From positions 1,674,001 through 1,738,000 of the forward strand of contig NZ_LGRO01000001.1 of NCBI RefSeq assembly GCF_001280565.1: a stretch of 64,000 bases of DNA, given 5' to 3'. The stretch comes from Sulfobacillus thermosulfidooxidans (lineage in GTDB: Bacteria > Bacillota > Sulfobacillia > Sulfobacillales > Sulfobacillaceae). A program made the translations under genes and the position numbers. Of this stretch, positions 45,515-53,381 are shown one piece after another; the first letter of the stretch is position 1; each line of letters opens with the position of its first letter. The notes beneath the pieces were generated by a model. The model was not told the DNA's origin. It ran no database searches and saw only the letters and a list, made by a program, of their open reading frames with translations.

Positions 45515-46767
45515 TGCGGGACCACCTCCGCATAGTCGGCTAATAAACGAATCGTGGGCAAATCCTCCTCGGGTGTCCGTAACGTACGACGCCGAGCAAT
45601 CGGTTGACCCGGAATGCGTTCGGGTGGGGCGTCTTGGTGCCATGTCTCCGTGCCGACGATCTGATGCGGGCGCGAGGGAATCGCATACCGCGTGAGCTCT
45701 TGCGTCTCTTGCCCAATCACGATACCGGTCTCGGAGTAGCGCCTGACGTACACCATCGTTCCCGCCGCCGTCCACGGTACCGCAAAACGATGCCCTTGCC
45801 AGTGCACAAACGCATCGCGCGTCACTTTACGGGGAAACTGTTCGCCGAAGGCCCACAGCCGCGTCAGGTCATACGGCTGGGCTCCCGCCACGTCGGCCTC
45901 CCAGCGATCTGTCGGGCGCTCGAACGTGGTGCCATGAATGCGCAGATCACGTTCCTGGGCCCAGACCATGACACGGACATTTAATTCCTTGAGGGTGATG
46001 ACCTCAGGGATCCGCGGCCAGAAATTTTGGCGAACATATAACACACTGCGTTCGACTTTTCCCTTGGTTTTTGCCCGATAAGGCCGGGCGGCTTTCGGTC
46101 CAAAACCATGAAATTCGGCAAAAGCCGTGAATCGGGGGTTCCAGACGATCTCTCCCCCGCGCGGATGGTCAATGACCATCGGTTTCATGTTATCTGATAA
46201 AATCGTCGTGGGGACACAGCCAAAATACGCAAACGCGTTCTCGAGGCAGCGAAACAAGGTGGTTTGGCGCTGATCGTGCACAAATTCGCCAGACATACGC
46301 CGCGAAAAACTCATGGTATAAATAAAAATGTAGAGTTTTCGCCGTTGGTCCGGATACACCAACGCCCCGAAGTCGGCCCAATCGCATTGTGCTTGATCCC
46401 CGGGATCCGTTTCATAGCGTTGAGCCGGTTCAACACCCCGCTGCGGACGCAGCGGTTGCACCAGCTGTTTGATCAAACTCAGACTGCCCGTGTAACCGTG
46501 GGCACGGGCCTCTTCCCAGAGAACAACGGCATTCTGACACCCCTGGTTCCACCGTTCTTCGATATACTCTTTGTATGGATCGAGTTGACTCTCACGGGTA
46601 CGACGGGTCAGGTCGTGCCCGTGTTTTTGGTCGGTGACCACTTTACGAATGGTTTTGCGATCGCGACCGGTGGCCGCTTGAATCGCCGTAATCGTCTGCT
46701 TCTGTTCGTGCATCATCATGATCCTGCGACACTCCTCGGGGGATAGATAATACGCCATGTCTCGCAT
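45511..46767 (-). CDS. istA: IS21-family transposase IstA
   Basis: 418 residues. HTH 'TITAIQAATGRDRKTIRKVV' (about 25-44); rve/DDE integrase core with 'QCDWADFGAL' (D1), 'TTILSDNMKPMV' (D2) and 'KTKGKVERSVLYVR' with the final glutamate. A C-terminal SH3-like region 'FAVPWTAAGTMVYVRRYSETGIVIG' is standard. The gene looks whole, but with istB cut the copy cannot move alone. ATG 46767 or the ATG 9 bp further in. Confidence 0.92.
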   Translation of the reverse strand: MRDMAYYLSPEECRRIMMMHEQKQTITAIQAATGRDRKTIRKVVTDQKHGHDLTRRTRESQLDPYKEYIEERWNQGCQNAVVLWEEARAHGYTGSLSLIKQLVQPLRPQRGVEPAQRYETDPGDQAQCDWADFGALVYPDQRRKLYIFIYTMSFSRRMSGEFVHDQRQTTLFRCLENAFAYFGCVPTTILSDNMKPMVIDHPRGGEIVWNPRFTAFAEFHGFGPKAARPYRAKTKGKVERSVLYVRQNFWPRIPEVITLKELNVRVMVWAQERDLRIHGTTFERPTDRWEADVAGAQPYDLTRLWAFGEQFPRKVTRDAFVHWQGHRFAVPWTAAGTMVYVRRYSETGIVIGQETQELTRYAIPSRPHQIVGTETWHQDAPPERIPGQPIARRRTLRTPEEDLPTIRLLADYAEVVPQ

Positions 46768-46829
46768 CGCCTCGGTATTCGGATAGTGCCCGCCCTAGGG
46801 ACAGGCCCTTTGATACGTTCCTCATAACA

Positions 46830-46990
46830 TCCCGATAATCCTGTCGATTATGAGGAAATTCAACGGTCGTTTTTGAGGAATTTACCCTACCGTTTTGCGG
46901 GAAATTGCGTTGGCGTTTTGGGGAAATTCAACTGTCGTTTTTGGGGAAATTGAATTGTCCTTATTGGGGATTTTAAACCTGTCGTTGACA
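46830..46990. repeat. Six to seven ~23-bp direct repeats at the IS21-like end
   Basis: Units begin near 46852, 46875, 46899, 46921, 46944 and 46967, consensus like GGGGAAATTcAAcnGTCGTTTTT, and a degenerate copy lies at 46830. IS21 elements carry multiple transposase-binding repeats at their ends; iterons have a similar period. Confidence 0.8.
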
Positions 46991-47036
46991 CTGTGCAGGC
47001 TCTCCCGCACTATTAAATCGAAAGGAGACACCTATC

Positions 47037-47153
47037 ATGCCACCGAAATCTCACCGCCTCGGCTTTGCACTCATGGCCGCCGCCCTCTTGTTCACGAGCA
47101 CCCCACCCCCTCCAACCCCCCGCATGGGGGGGTGTGGTGGCGATGGGGCCTGA
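47037..47153 (+). pseudogene. Orphan signal-peptide start of a lost gene
   Basis: 38 codons after a good ribosome site (AAAGGAGA, 8 bp before ATG): 'MPPKSHRLGFALMAAALLF' then proline-rich and stop. It looks like the export signal of a secreted protein whose body has been deleted. A CCCCCC-gcat-GGGGGG palindrome lies inside (47116-47131). Confidence 0.4.
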
Positions 47154-47199
47154 CCCCATCCCGGCTCTGCCCAGGGGCCGTGGAATTGACTAAAATGTG

Positions 47200-47228
47200 T
47201 TGACAATTCCGAATTGTTGTGGTATCCT
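47200..47228 (+). promoter_or_regulatory. Sigma-A promoter of the 47263 gene
   Basis: TTGACA (47200-47205), 17-base spacer, TATCCT (47223-47228), 35 bp before the start codon. Confidence 0.75.
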
Positions 47229-47262
47229 GTCACTATACACCACCTATTCGGAGGCGATTCCT

Positions 47263-47838
47263 ATGTCAGTCACTTCAGGCCCCATCACCACCCCACCCCG
47301 TCAGGGCTTTTGGCAGACCTATGGCGGCGGCTTGATCATCCTGCTGGTCATCGCAGCGGTCAGTGCCTGGATCTTCACCCGGCCTGTCAGCCCCGCTGTG
47401 CGGGCGCAACGTGCGGCAGTGGATGTCATCACCCAGGATCAATGGCATGTGCAGCTCGTGAAGCGGTTGCCGGATGTGCCGAATTTTGCAGATCCGCATG
47501 TGCAGGATCAGGTGTGGCTTGCACGAGTCACCGTGACCAACCCGACCCCCGACCTGGCGACCTGGCCAGCCAATCTGGTGATGGTCAGCTTTACGGTCGA
47601 CGGTCAAGATGAGGGGATGCCGTTAAACGACATCTCATTCCCTCATGCTTCCAGTACCAGCGGCATCCCTGACCCGCTCTGGCCAGCCACGACTGATCCA
47701 CCGGTCTTCACCATCCCCCCACATGGTCAGCGGACTGGGGATGTGGTGATCCAACTTCCCACTGGTCAGCACACCGCTGTCATCCAGGATGTGTGGCAAC
47801 AACGGGCTTGGGATCTGACCACGGTCTCGATCCCTTAA
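47263..47838 (+). CDS. Membrane-anchored protein, copy A, unknown function
   Basis: 191 residues from ATG 47263 (CGGAGGCG upstream). One transmembrane helix (about 22-38, 'GGGLIILLVIAAVSAWIF'), then an outer domain (40-191) with 'QDQWHVQLVKRLPDVPNFADPHVQDQVWLARVTVTNPTPDLATWPA', which reads like a beta-sandwich of the DUF4352/Ig-like sort ('VTVTNPT...'); 'TIPPHGQRTGDVVIQLP' follows. A close paralogue is at 53382-53966 in the opposite direction. A strong promoter serves it. Not in any known family to my eye. Confidence 0.75.
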   Translation: MSVTSGPITTPPRQGFWQTYGGGLIILLVIAAVSAWIFTRPVSPAVRAQRAAVDVITQDQWHVQLVKRLPDVPNFADPHVQDQVWLARVTVTNPTPDLATWPANLVMVSFTVDGQDEGMPLNDISFPHASSTSGIPDPLWPATTDPPVFTIPPHGQRTGDVVIQLPTGQHTAVIQDVWQQRAWDLTTVSIP

Positions 47839-48332
47839 GCAACCACACACCCCAACCCGGTGACCCCGGACTGGGGGATGTCTGACTCGATGCCCGTGCA
47901 GGGCTCGCCATCTCAAGATGTGGTGGGCACCGGACACTTGCCAGTGATCGGTTGCTTGACCGTGGTGCCTCCTGCGACTGGAGTGACTTGAGTTTCTTGC
48001 AAGTACTGACTGATCACTTTCGTCTGCGTGTGGGTTTGGGTGACCGGATAGGACGGCGGTTGATATTGATAGGACTCTGTTTTCCACACATCCTTGTACC
48101 GAGTCGCTGAATGCTGAATCGTTTCAGTTTGGTACGTCGGGGGCACATACACTCGGGGTTTTTCGGCTACAGATCCTCGATCCGTTGCGGGCAATGAGCC
48201 GTTCTGCGCCCGATTCCGCTCCCCAATTTTGGACATTTGCGATCTCGTTCACGCCGATACGCATTGGGTCATCATATCAGCCCTACGGGCTGGGACTGGG
48301 GGACAGGGGCCAGGGCGTCACCTCGCCCCTGT
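47839..48332. other. Mixed scrap between copy A and the IS3 element
   Basis: Holds the 107-residue frame at 47913-48236 and, at its right end, a 14-bp perfect inverted repeat. Nothing else is seen. Confidence 0.4.
47913..48236 (-). CDS. Low-complexity Q/T/Y-rich fragment, unknown
   Basis: 107 residues. A stretch of 'VYVPPTYQTETIQHS...YQYQPPSYPVTQTHTQTKVISQYLQETQ' looks like an exported linker or spore-surface protein. No ribosome site is seen before the ATG and no signal peptide, so it may be the C-terminal end of a gene cut upstream. One cysteine near the end. Confidence 0.35.
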   Translation of the reverse strand: MSKIGERNRAQNGSLPATDRGSVAEKPRVYVPPTYQTETIQHSATRYKDVWKTESYQYQPPSYPVTQTHTQTKVISQYLQETQVTPVAGGTTVKQPITGKCPVPTTS

Positions 48333-48339
48333 CCCCCAG
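48296..48339. repeat. 14-bp perfect inverted repeat next to the IS3 left end
   Basis: CTGGGGGACAGGGG (48296-48309) with CCCCTGTCCCCCAG (48326-48339), spacer 16 bases. It overlaps the IS3 terminus by a few bases. Confidence 0.9.
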
Positions 48340-48357
48340 TGCAAAAGTCTCGCTCTG

Positions 48358-49308
48358 CTATACTCTGACGGGCATCCAGGTCGCTTGCCCTCCAGCGACC
48401 CGTTTTCGCATCGTCGCCGGAGACCAAAATTCTAGGCTCCCATGCAGCCGATCCTCGTTATAAAAGGCAATCCATCGCGTAACCGCTGCATAGGCCTCGC
48501 CATATGTGGCAAATTCTTGAGTGAGACACTCGCGCTCCAACTGAGCATGCCACGACTCAATCAAGGCGTTTTTATTCGGCGTGGCCACCGGAATGCGCTC
48601 ATGTTCCAGACCATAGGCAGCACAAGCCGTTTCGAATGCCTCAGCGATAAACTGAGGGCCATTGTCCGTCCGGAGAATAGGAGGCGTTTGCCATTCCGAT
48701 TGACGCCGGATCACCGCGTGTTGCAGGGTCCGGACAACATCCGTCGCCTGACAATGAAGCCCCATGTGATAGGCAATAATCATGCGGTCACACACATCGA
48801 TAATGGCTTGGAGATATAAAAACCGATCTTCACCCGCAATATACACATCGGTAATGTCCGTTTGCCAGAGCTGATTGGGAGCCGTAATGATGCGGTTCCG
48901 CGCCAGCCGGCGCGGATGCCGGATGCGGCGTTTTCGCTGAGGCCACAATAAGTGCCACTGTCGAAGGAGTCGATACACCTTTTTGACACGAATCTGTAGA
49001 TGATAGCGTCGTCGCAAGACCCCTGTGATTTTGTGATACCCATAGGCCGCATTCTCCGTCGTCAGAATATCGGTAATCCAGTCCATCATCGGGCCATCGG
49101 CGATTTTCTGGCCATTTTGTGTGACGCTGTATCCTCGCGGAGGTCGACCCGGCGCCTGATGGCGCCGATCCGGTACGGGATGGCGTTGGCGATGACGCCA
49201 GGCATAAAAGGTGGCCCGGGAAAGGCGTATCGTCGCACACCATCGGCGAAGGGGCACCTGAGGAGCGCGGTGATGCCAATCCATCACGTGTTCACACAAT
49301 TCTGTCAC
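48358..49308 (-). CDS. IS3 transposase OrfB (DDE integrase core)
   Basis: 316 residues from GTG 49308, which has AGGGGA 6 bases upstream; the frame stays open to TTG 49371. HTH_21 region 'YGYHKITGVLRRRYHLQIRVKKVYRLLRQWHL' comes first. The rve core has 'LWQTDITDVYI' (D1), 'ILRTDNGPQFI' (D2) and 'KNALIESWHAQLERE' (E). It overlaps orfA by 17 bp in the +1 frame. The core is intact. Confidence 0.92.
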   Translation of the reverse strand: MTELCEHVMDWHHRAPQVPLRRWCATIRLSRATFYAWRHRQRHPVPDRRHQAPGRPPRGYSVTQNGQKIADGPMMDWITDILTTENAAYGYHKITGVLRRRYHLQIRVKKVYRLLRQWHLLWPQRKRRIRHPRRLARNRIITAPNQLWQTDITDVYIAGEDRFLYLQAIIDVCDRMIIAYHMGLHCQATDVVRTLQHAVIRRQSEWQTPPILRTDNGPQFIAEAFETACAAYGLEHERIPVATPNKNALIESWHAQLERECLTQEFATYGEAYAAVTRWIAFYNEDRLHGSLEFWSPATMRKRVAGGQATWMPVRV

Positions 49309-49573
49309 GGACGGATCCCCTTTTTTGCAGCAGATCTTGAAGCATAGCCATCGGCAGATCTTTTTCCCCAAGTAATTTTTTTAACCGTTCATTTTCGTCT
49401 ACCAGACTCAGGAGATCGTGGGGATGGTGGGCCGCCTTCACCGCCTCACGCACCCAGCGACGCACCATGGATGGACTCAGCTGATGACGACGAGCGACTC
49501 ATGGCGCATTTTGCGTGTCTTGAGCTTCTCGAACAATCTGTTTTGTGAATTCCGGTGAATAGGTTTGACTCAT
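49292..49573 (-). pseudogene. IS3 OrfA with an in-frame TGA
   Basis: 93 codons from ATG 49573. Reads 'MSQTYSPEFTKQIVREAQ...NAP', TGA at 49499-49501, then 'VARRHQLSPSMVRRWVREAV', the helix-turn-helix. The leucine zipper 'LLSLVDENERLKKLLGE' follows. The same TGA is in the 229-bp copy. Either OrfA is dead and transposition depends on another copy, or the stop is read through. Confidence 0.85.
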
Positions 49574-49652
49574 CGTGTACATTCTCTCCTCTGAACTGAT
49601 AATAATCCAACCAGGAGAGATCGCGATTGTCTCGTCTTCTTAGGGGGCTTAA

Positions 49653-50762
49653 AAGGCCGGGCCCAAAGGACGTCATGATCCGCAACGCCAAGCTGTCCGA
49701 CATGGGACTGATGTCGGCAGCGTCTTTGTGGGAGATCGCAAAATCTCCGTCCCGCACCCGCGGGTGCGGGCCGCTGATGGCTCGGAGGAAATTCCGTTAG
49801 ACACCTACCATCCGTGTCAGGATCCGACGCTCGCGACACAAGCCGTACTGGAACGGATGTTGTATGGCTTAGCAAGCCGCCAACAGCGCCATGCCGATGC
49901 CGCTTTTGAAGCCGCGATGGAGCAGCCGGGCCCCAGCAAAAGCACGGTGAGCCGCCGCTTTATTCAAGCGACCCAACAGGCCCTGGACCGCTTTCTGCAG
50001 CGCCGATTGGATGATCGGACTTGGGTGGTGGTAATGATCGATGGGTTGCGCGTCTCCGACCCTCTGGGGGTTGGCGCCTTAGGCATTGATGCCGACGGTC
50101 ACAAACGCGTGTTGGGATTAGTCGAAGGGGCTACAGAAAACCACACGGTGGTGACAGCATTATTACAGGATCTCATCACCCGCGGCCTGACGGCCGCGCA
50201 CGGTTTACTCGTGGTCATCGATGGCGCCAAGGCCTTAGCCAAAGCGGTGCGCGAGGTCTGGGGAGATCAAGTCCTCATTCAACGCTGCCAAATCCACAAG
50301 CAACGGAATGTGCTCGACCACCTGCCGAAATCGGCGGAAAATCGCGTCCGCCAGCGCTTACGGAAAGCCTATCAAGAACCGGATGCGGATCAAGCCGCGC
50401 AGGCATTGGAAGCGCTCGCGAAAGAGCTCGAAAAGGATCATCCCGGCGCCGCCGGGAGCCTCCGGGAAGGGCTCGCCGAGACCTTAACCGTGCATCGTTT
50501 GGGTCTCCCGGGCCTCTTGCGCCAAACGTTGGCGAACACCAATGCCATGGAATCTATCAACAGTCAATTGCGGACCCATGCGCAAAATGTCAAACATTGG
50601 ACCAATGGGCAACAAGTCCTCCGGTGGATGGCGTCGGCAAGTTTTTTCATTGAAGAAACCTTGACGCGGATCCCCGGCTATCGCGAGATCCCCTTGTTGC
50701 AAACGGCCTTAAAAGCCGCGTGTCCAAAAACACCGGAACGAAAAACGGAGCAAATGGGTTAA
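49653..50762 (+). pseudogene. IS256-family transposase, 5' end lost
   Basis: The frame is open from the IS3 junction (49653) to 50762. 'VVVMIDGLRVSD' (D1), 'LLVVIDGAKALAKAVREVWG' (D2), 'QRCQIHKQRNVLDHLP' and 'NTNAMESINSQLRTHAQNVKHW' (E) are all kept, so the catalytic core is whole. The N-terminal DNA-binding part is missing; the reading frame enters at 'GPKGRHDPQRQAVRHGTDVGS'. A 20-bp perfect palindrome lies at 49751-49770. Confidence 0.88.
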
Positions 50763-50879
50763 ATCTCACGAAAGGATGCGCTAGCGAAATTCCACGAAGC
50801 GTGGGACAACCTCGTCGTCCGTCCAACACCACACAAGGCTCGCTCTCGGGCCGTGTGTGGACTTTGAGCCGGATGAGCC

Positions 50880-51134
50880 TCGGAGTAAGAACCCGGCACC
50901 ACTCACAAAATCTTTGGGCGGATGCACCGGAACGGGTTGGGTCGTCTCAAAATGGTGCAACAACCATCGCGCTTTCCGATGCAATAACGGTTCAATCTGC
51001 TCCGGAGGCCAATCGGGGGGCACCAGCACGGTCACCGCCTTGTGCGCATCCATCTCAATCGCTGGATAATGGCGACGGGGTCGAATTTCCACGGTATAAG
51101 CAATGGTCGTCTGACCGAGAGTGATCATCGGCAT
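50880..51134 (-). pseudogene. YgjP/DUF45-type metallopeptidase, first ~85 codons
   Basis: From ATG 51134 (GGAG upstream): 'MITLGQTTIAYTVEIRPRR', then 'AVTVLVPPDWPPEQIEPLLHRKARWLLHHFE' and 'PPKDFVSGAGFLLRG', typical of the start of YgjP/SprT-like M48 metallopeptidases (DUF45). The HExxH catalytic part is absent. Sequence after 'GAGFLLRG' is the right end of the IS256 element. Confidence 0.72.
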
Positions 51135-51339
51135 GTCTATTCTCGCGCTCCTTCGGTGAGCAGTGTACCGCACCCAGCTCTCTTCCAGCTAGGGGGTTCC
51201 GAAGATTTTCTCCCTACTATGCCCGAGAACCCGGGAAAAGAATTGACAACAAAGTGCCCCCACCAGCAGGAAATTTGGGACGCGATGGCGAAAAGAATCT
51301 CTCAAATCCGATGCAGAATCCCAGGAGGGATTGACCACC

Positions 51340-51939
51340 GTGAGCAACGCGAACCCGCCGAAACGACCCGAACCCACTCCAGACACGGACGCCCCAGAGA
51401 CGGCTGCTGCCCCTCTCCCTTATCTCAACGTCGATCCCGAAGCCGAGGAACCCCCGATCGCGATGGCCCCGGATCAGTGGATTCCGCCCGGCACTCCACG
51501 GGTCATTCGGTTCTCAGAAATCGATCCCGATAGCTACAATGCGCGATGGCCCGAAGCCCAACACGGTTTCTTGGTCTATGGTGATCAAATCAGCACCGAT
51601 GAAATTGGATTTCATCGACTCAAGCAATCCATTGCGGCTGTCGGGATTTTGCAACCGCCTCACGTGATGCGCTTGCGCCGAGCACGTCACGGAGTCCGGT
51701 ATCGCTTAATCTTTGGATTTCGCCGGAGCCTCGCGTGGTGGGAGCTCCACGATCGACGTCCAGAAACCGAGATCCGTGTCATCGTGCATCCCCCGCTGAC
51801 TGAAGCGCAAATCCTGGCGATTCAACTCAACGAAAACTTCCATCGTGAACCGATGAGCTTTTACTCCGTGATCAAGACGTCCTTATGGATGGTCCCTAAC
51901 AAAATTATGGAAGACAGAATACAAGGAGAATTCGATTAA
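51340..51939 (+). CDS. ParB-like nuclease-domain protein, probably truncated
   Basis: 199 residues from GTG 51340 (AGGAGGGA upstream). An acidic, proline-rich start is followed by a ParB N-terminal domain: 'VIRFSEIDPDSYNARWP', 'GFHRLKQSIAAVGILQPPHVMRLRR...YRLIFGFRRSLAWWEL', and 'LAIQLNENFHREPMS' (ParB box 2-like, NENxxRE). After 'REPMS' the family HTH is missing; 'FYSVIKTSLWMVPNKIMEDRIQGEFD' looks foreign. So it may be a 3'-deleted plasmid or phage ParB whose end was replaced when the next gene joined. Overlaps the next start by 1 bp. Confidence 0.7.
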   Translation: MSNANPPKRPEPTPDTDAPETAAAPLPYLNVDPEAEEPPIAMAPDQWIPPGTPRVIRFSEIDPDSYNARWPEAQHGFLVYGDQISTDEIGFHRLKQSIAAVGILQPPHVMRLRRARHGVRYRLIFGFRRSLAWWELHDRRPETEIRVIVHPPLTEAQILAIQLNENFHREPMSFYSVIKTSLWMVPNKIMEDRIQGEFD

Positions 51940-52943
51940 TGCTCACACACAAGATCTGGAAACATTGGCTCGCTCTCGTTATCGGAAGTCTTGTGATTGC
52001 AGGATGTGGAAGTACAGCTCGTCCTTCAGCATTACAGTCTCCTGATCATCACAAAAAACACATATCTCATGTAACATCGTCTTCATCTTCTGCTTCACCG
52101 CAGACGCATCAATCGGGGACTCTTCCTCCATCCATAGCTGCACAACTTCCATCTTACGTCATTCAAGGTGGCTCCCTGCATATGCCGGATTTTGCACATC
52201 TGAGCCTGTTACGACCTATCGTTCCATCTGATCTCCAAGCTTTAATTCAAATGTTTCAAACGTCCTTTACCAATGGCACTGTCTTGCCCGAAGCTCAATT
52301 GATTAAACTGGTGCCCACCTACTATCGGGGGAACACCATCCGTGACAATCCGATGCTCTTAGTCGCAGATACTATTCGTCACTTGGCCTATCCTCAGCAA
52401 CACGCCCAAGGAGTGCAACAGGATGTCTTGATGTCGGCGGCAGTGGTGCTACCAGGAGGGACGACTCCGGTTTCGGCCACACTCGCTCACTGGACAACGA
52501 ATTACCTCCAAGTCTTGGCCGTTCCCCTGAACATCGGGAACCTCGCATCCATCCATGTCGTCACAGTCGGCACCAATTATGTGGTGCCCATGAATGGGAT
52601 CCAGGGATCATCCACACCCGGTGGCACCCCTCCACAAGGATCAGCGTTTCTCACAGCGACAGCGGGACAAACTCTGGGGAATGGGATGCAGGGATTGACC
52701 ATCGATTTGCCGAGTGGTTATCATCTGGCATCGGTGCCTCTCAATGAAGTGATTGCGAATCCGGTATCCACTGTCGTCGTCCATGTCGGGTCTCAGTGGG
52801 AAGCAGTCTTTATTCAATGGCAACTGGCTCTCGCCTATACGAATCACGGGTGGTATGTCGTGTCTGTGAATGTGCAACCTCAAGCCCTCAACCAGACTCC
52901 GAATAACCCCAATGGCACGTTGGTGCCTGCGGAGCACCTCTAA
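51939..52943 (+). CDS. Lipoprotein, unknown function
   Basis: 334 residues. Signal peptide with lipobox 'LVIAGC' (C23), then an S/H/T-rich linker (about 30-60) and a folded outer domain. 'LVPTYYRGNTIRDNPMLLVADTIRHLAYPQQHAQG' and 'GMQGLTIDLPSGYHLASVPLNEV' are notable segments. RBS AAGGAGAA 9 bp before ATG, inside the end of the ParB frame. No family recognised. Membrane-anchored to the outer face; the neighbours suggest conjugative or cell-surface use but give no proof. Confidence 0.7.
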   Translation: MLTHKIWKHWLALVIGSLVIAGCGSTARPSALQSPDHHKKHISHVTSSSSSASPQTHQSGTLPPSIAAQLPSYVIQGGSLHMPDFAHLSLLRPIVPSDLQALIQMFQTSFTNGTVLPEAQLIKLVPTYYRGNTIRDNPMLLVADTIRHLAYPQQHAQGVQQDVLMSAAVVLPGGTTPVSATLAHWTTNYLQVLAVPLNIGNLASIHVVTVGTNYVVPMNGIQGSSTPGGTPPQGSAFLTATAGQTLGNGMQGLTIDLPSGYHLASVPLNEVIANPVSTVVVHVGSQWEAVFIQWQLALAYTNHGWYVVSVNVQPQALNQTPNNPNGTLVPAEHL

Positions 52944-52960
52944 AGGGTATTGAGAGACTC

Positions 52961-53001
52961 CCATCCCCGTCGATCACTACACAGGTGAGACGGGGATGGG
53001 A
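52961..53001. terminator. Bidirectional hairpin after the lipoprotein gene
   Basis: Perfect 12-bp stem CCCATCCCCGTC/GACGGGGATGGG with a 17-base loop, between two convergent genes. No T-run is seen. Confidence 0.65.
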
Positions 53002-53006
53002 TCTGA

Positions 53007-53213
53007 TTAAGTCGGATCTTGCGAGAGAGCCCAGACCAGAGACACAACCCATCCGATCAGACCCCAGCCGAGCAAGGCGTTAAGTGCTAAAATAGCAATA
53101 CGGTTGGTTTTATGCCGGGTAAAGGCTAGGATGGTGGGTAAGAAATAGATGCCGATGCCGACAAGAATGCCGAGAACCAGCACCACAAATAGGATGATAG
53201 CAGCAATGCTCAT
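53007..53213 (-). CDS. Superinfection immunity-family membrane protein
   Basis: 68 residues from ATG 53213 (AAAAGGGG 7 bases before). Two transmembrane helices (about 4-24 and 38-60). 'IYFLPTILAFTRHKTNRIAILALNALLGWGLIGWVVSLVWAL' is the Imm_superinfect signature (Pfam family of T4 Imm-like proteins), which also occurs as a common bacterial gene of unknown function. The family pattern is strong; an anti-phage role for this copy is inference. Confidence 0.82.
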   Translation of the reverse strand: MSIAAIILFVVLVLGILVGIGIYFLPTILAFTRHKTNRIAILALNALLGWGLIGWVVSLVWALSQDPT

Positions 53214-53381
53214 AATGTTACCCCTTTTGTTATCACAATAGTGTTGCGGCAGTGGAATATAAAACATATCGCTCAGCTTTGTTTAGAAGCGCTATGGGTC
53301 ACTATCCCTTCCGTGACAAGAGTATCCAAGATTCGTTGCACCGCCACAATAGTTAGGAGCACCAGCCAATCATAAAAGAAA

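Larger units (their letters stand above)
45434..46990 (-). mobile_element. Truncated IS21-family element
   Basis: Has one end with a ~23-bp repeat array (46830-46990), intact istA and a 27-codon istB stub. The other end is missing at the IS3 junction (45433/45434). Confidence 0.8.
48333..49655 (-). mobile_element. IS3-family insertion sequence, about 1.32 kb
   Basis: Contains orfA and orfB in the IS3 order. The right end is shared with the 229-bp fragment and starts CTTTTAAGCCCCCTAAG. The left end is estimated from a CCCCC that echoes the right end, so ends are approximate and no target duplication was verified. Its right end cuts the IS256 transposase. Confidence 0.75.

Noticed and set aside
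46830-46990. CRISPR array
   Set aside because: Units of ~23 bp adjoin directly with no variable spacers, at an IS21 end; not a CRISPR.
49499-49501. TGA in OrfA as a proven selenocysteine codon
   Set aside because: No SECIS-like hairpin could be made just after it by eye, and the position is an arginine or leucine site in relatives of this type; kept only as a question.
53007-53213. Dedicated anti-phage defence system around the superinfection-immunity gene
   Set aside because: No nuclease, restriction or toxin genes are near it; family members are also common outside phage contexts.
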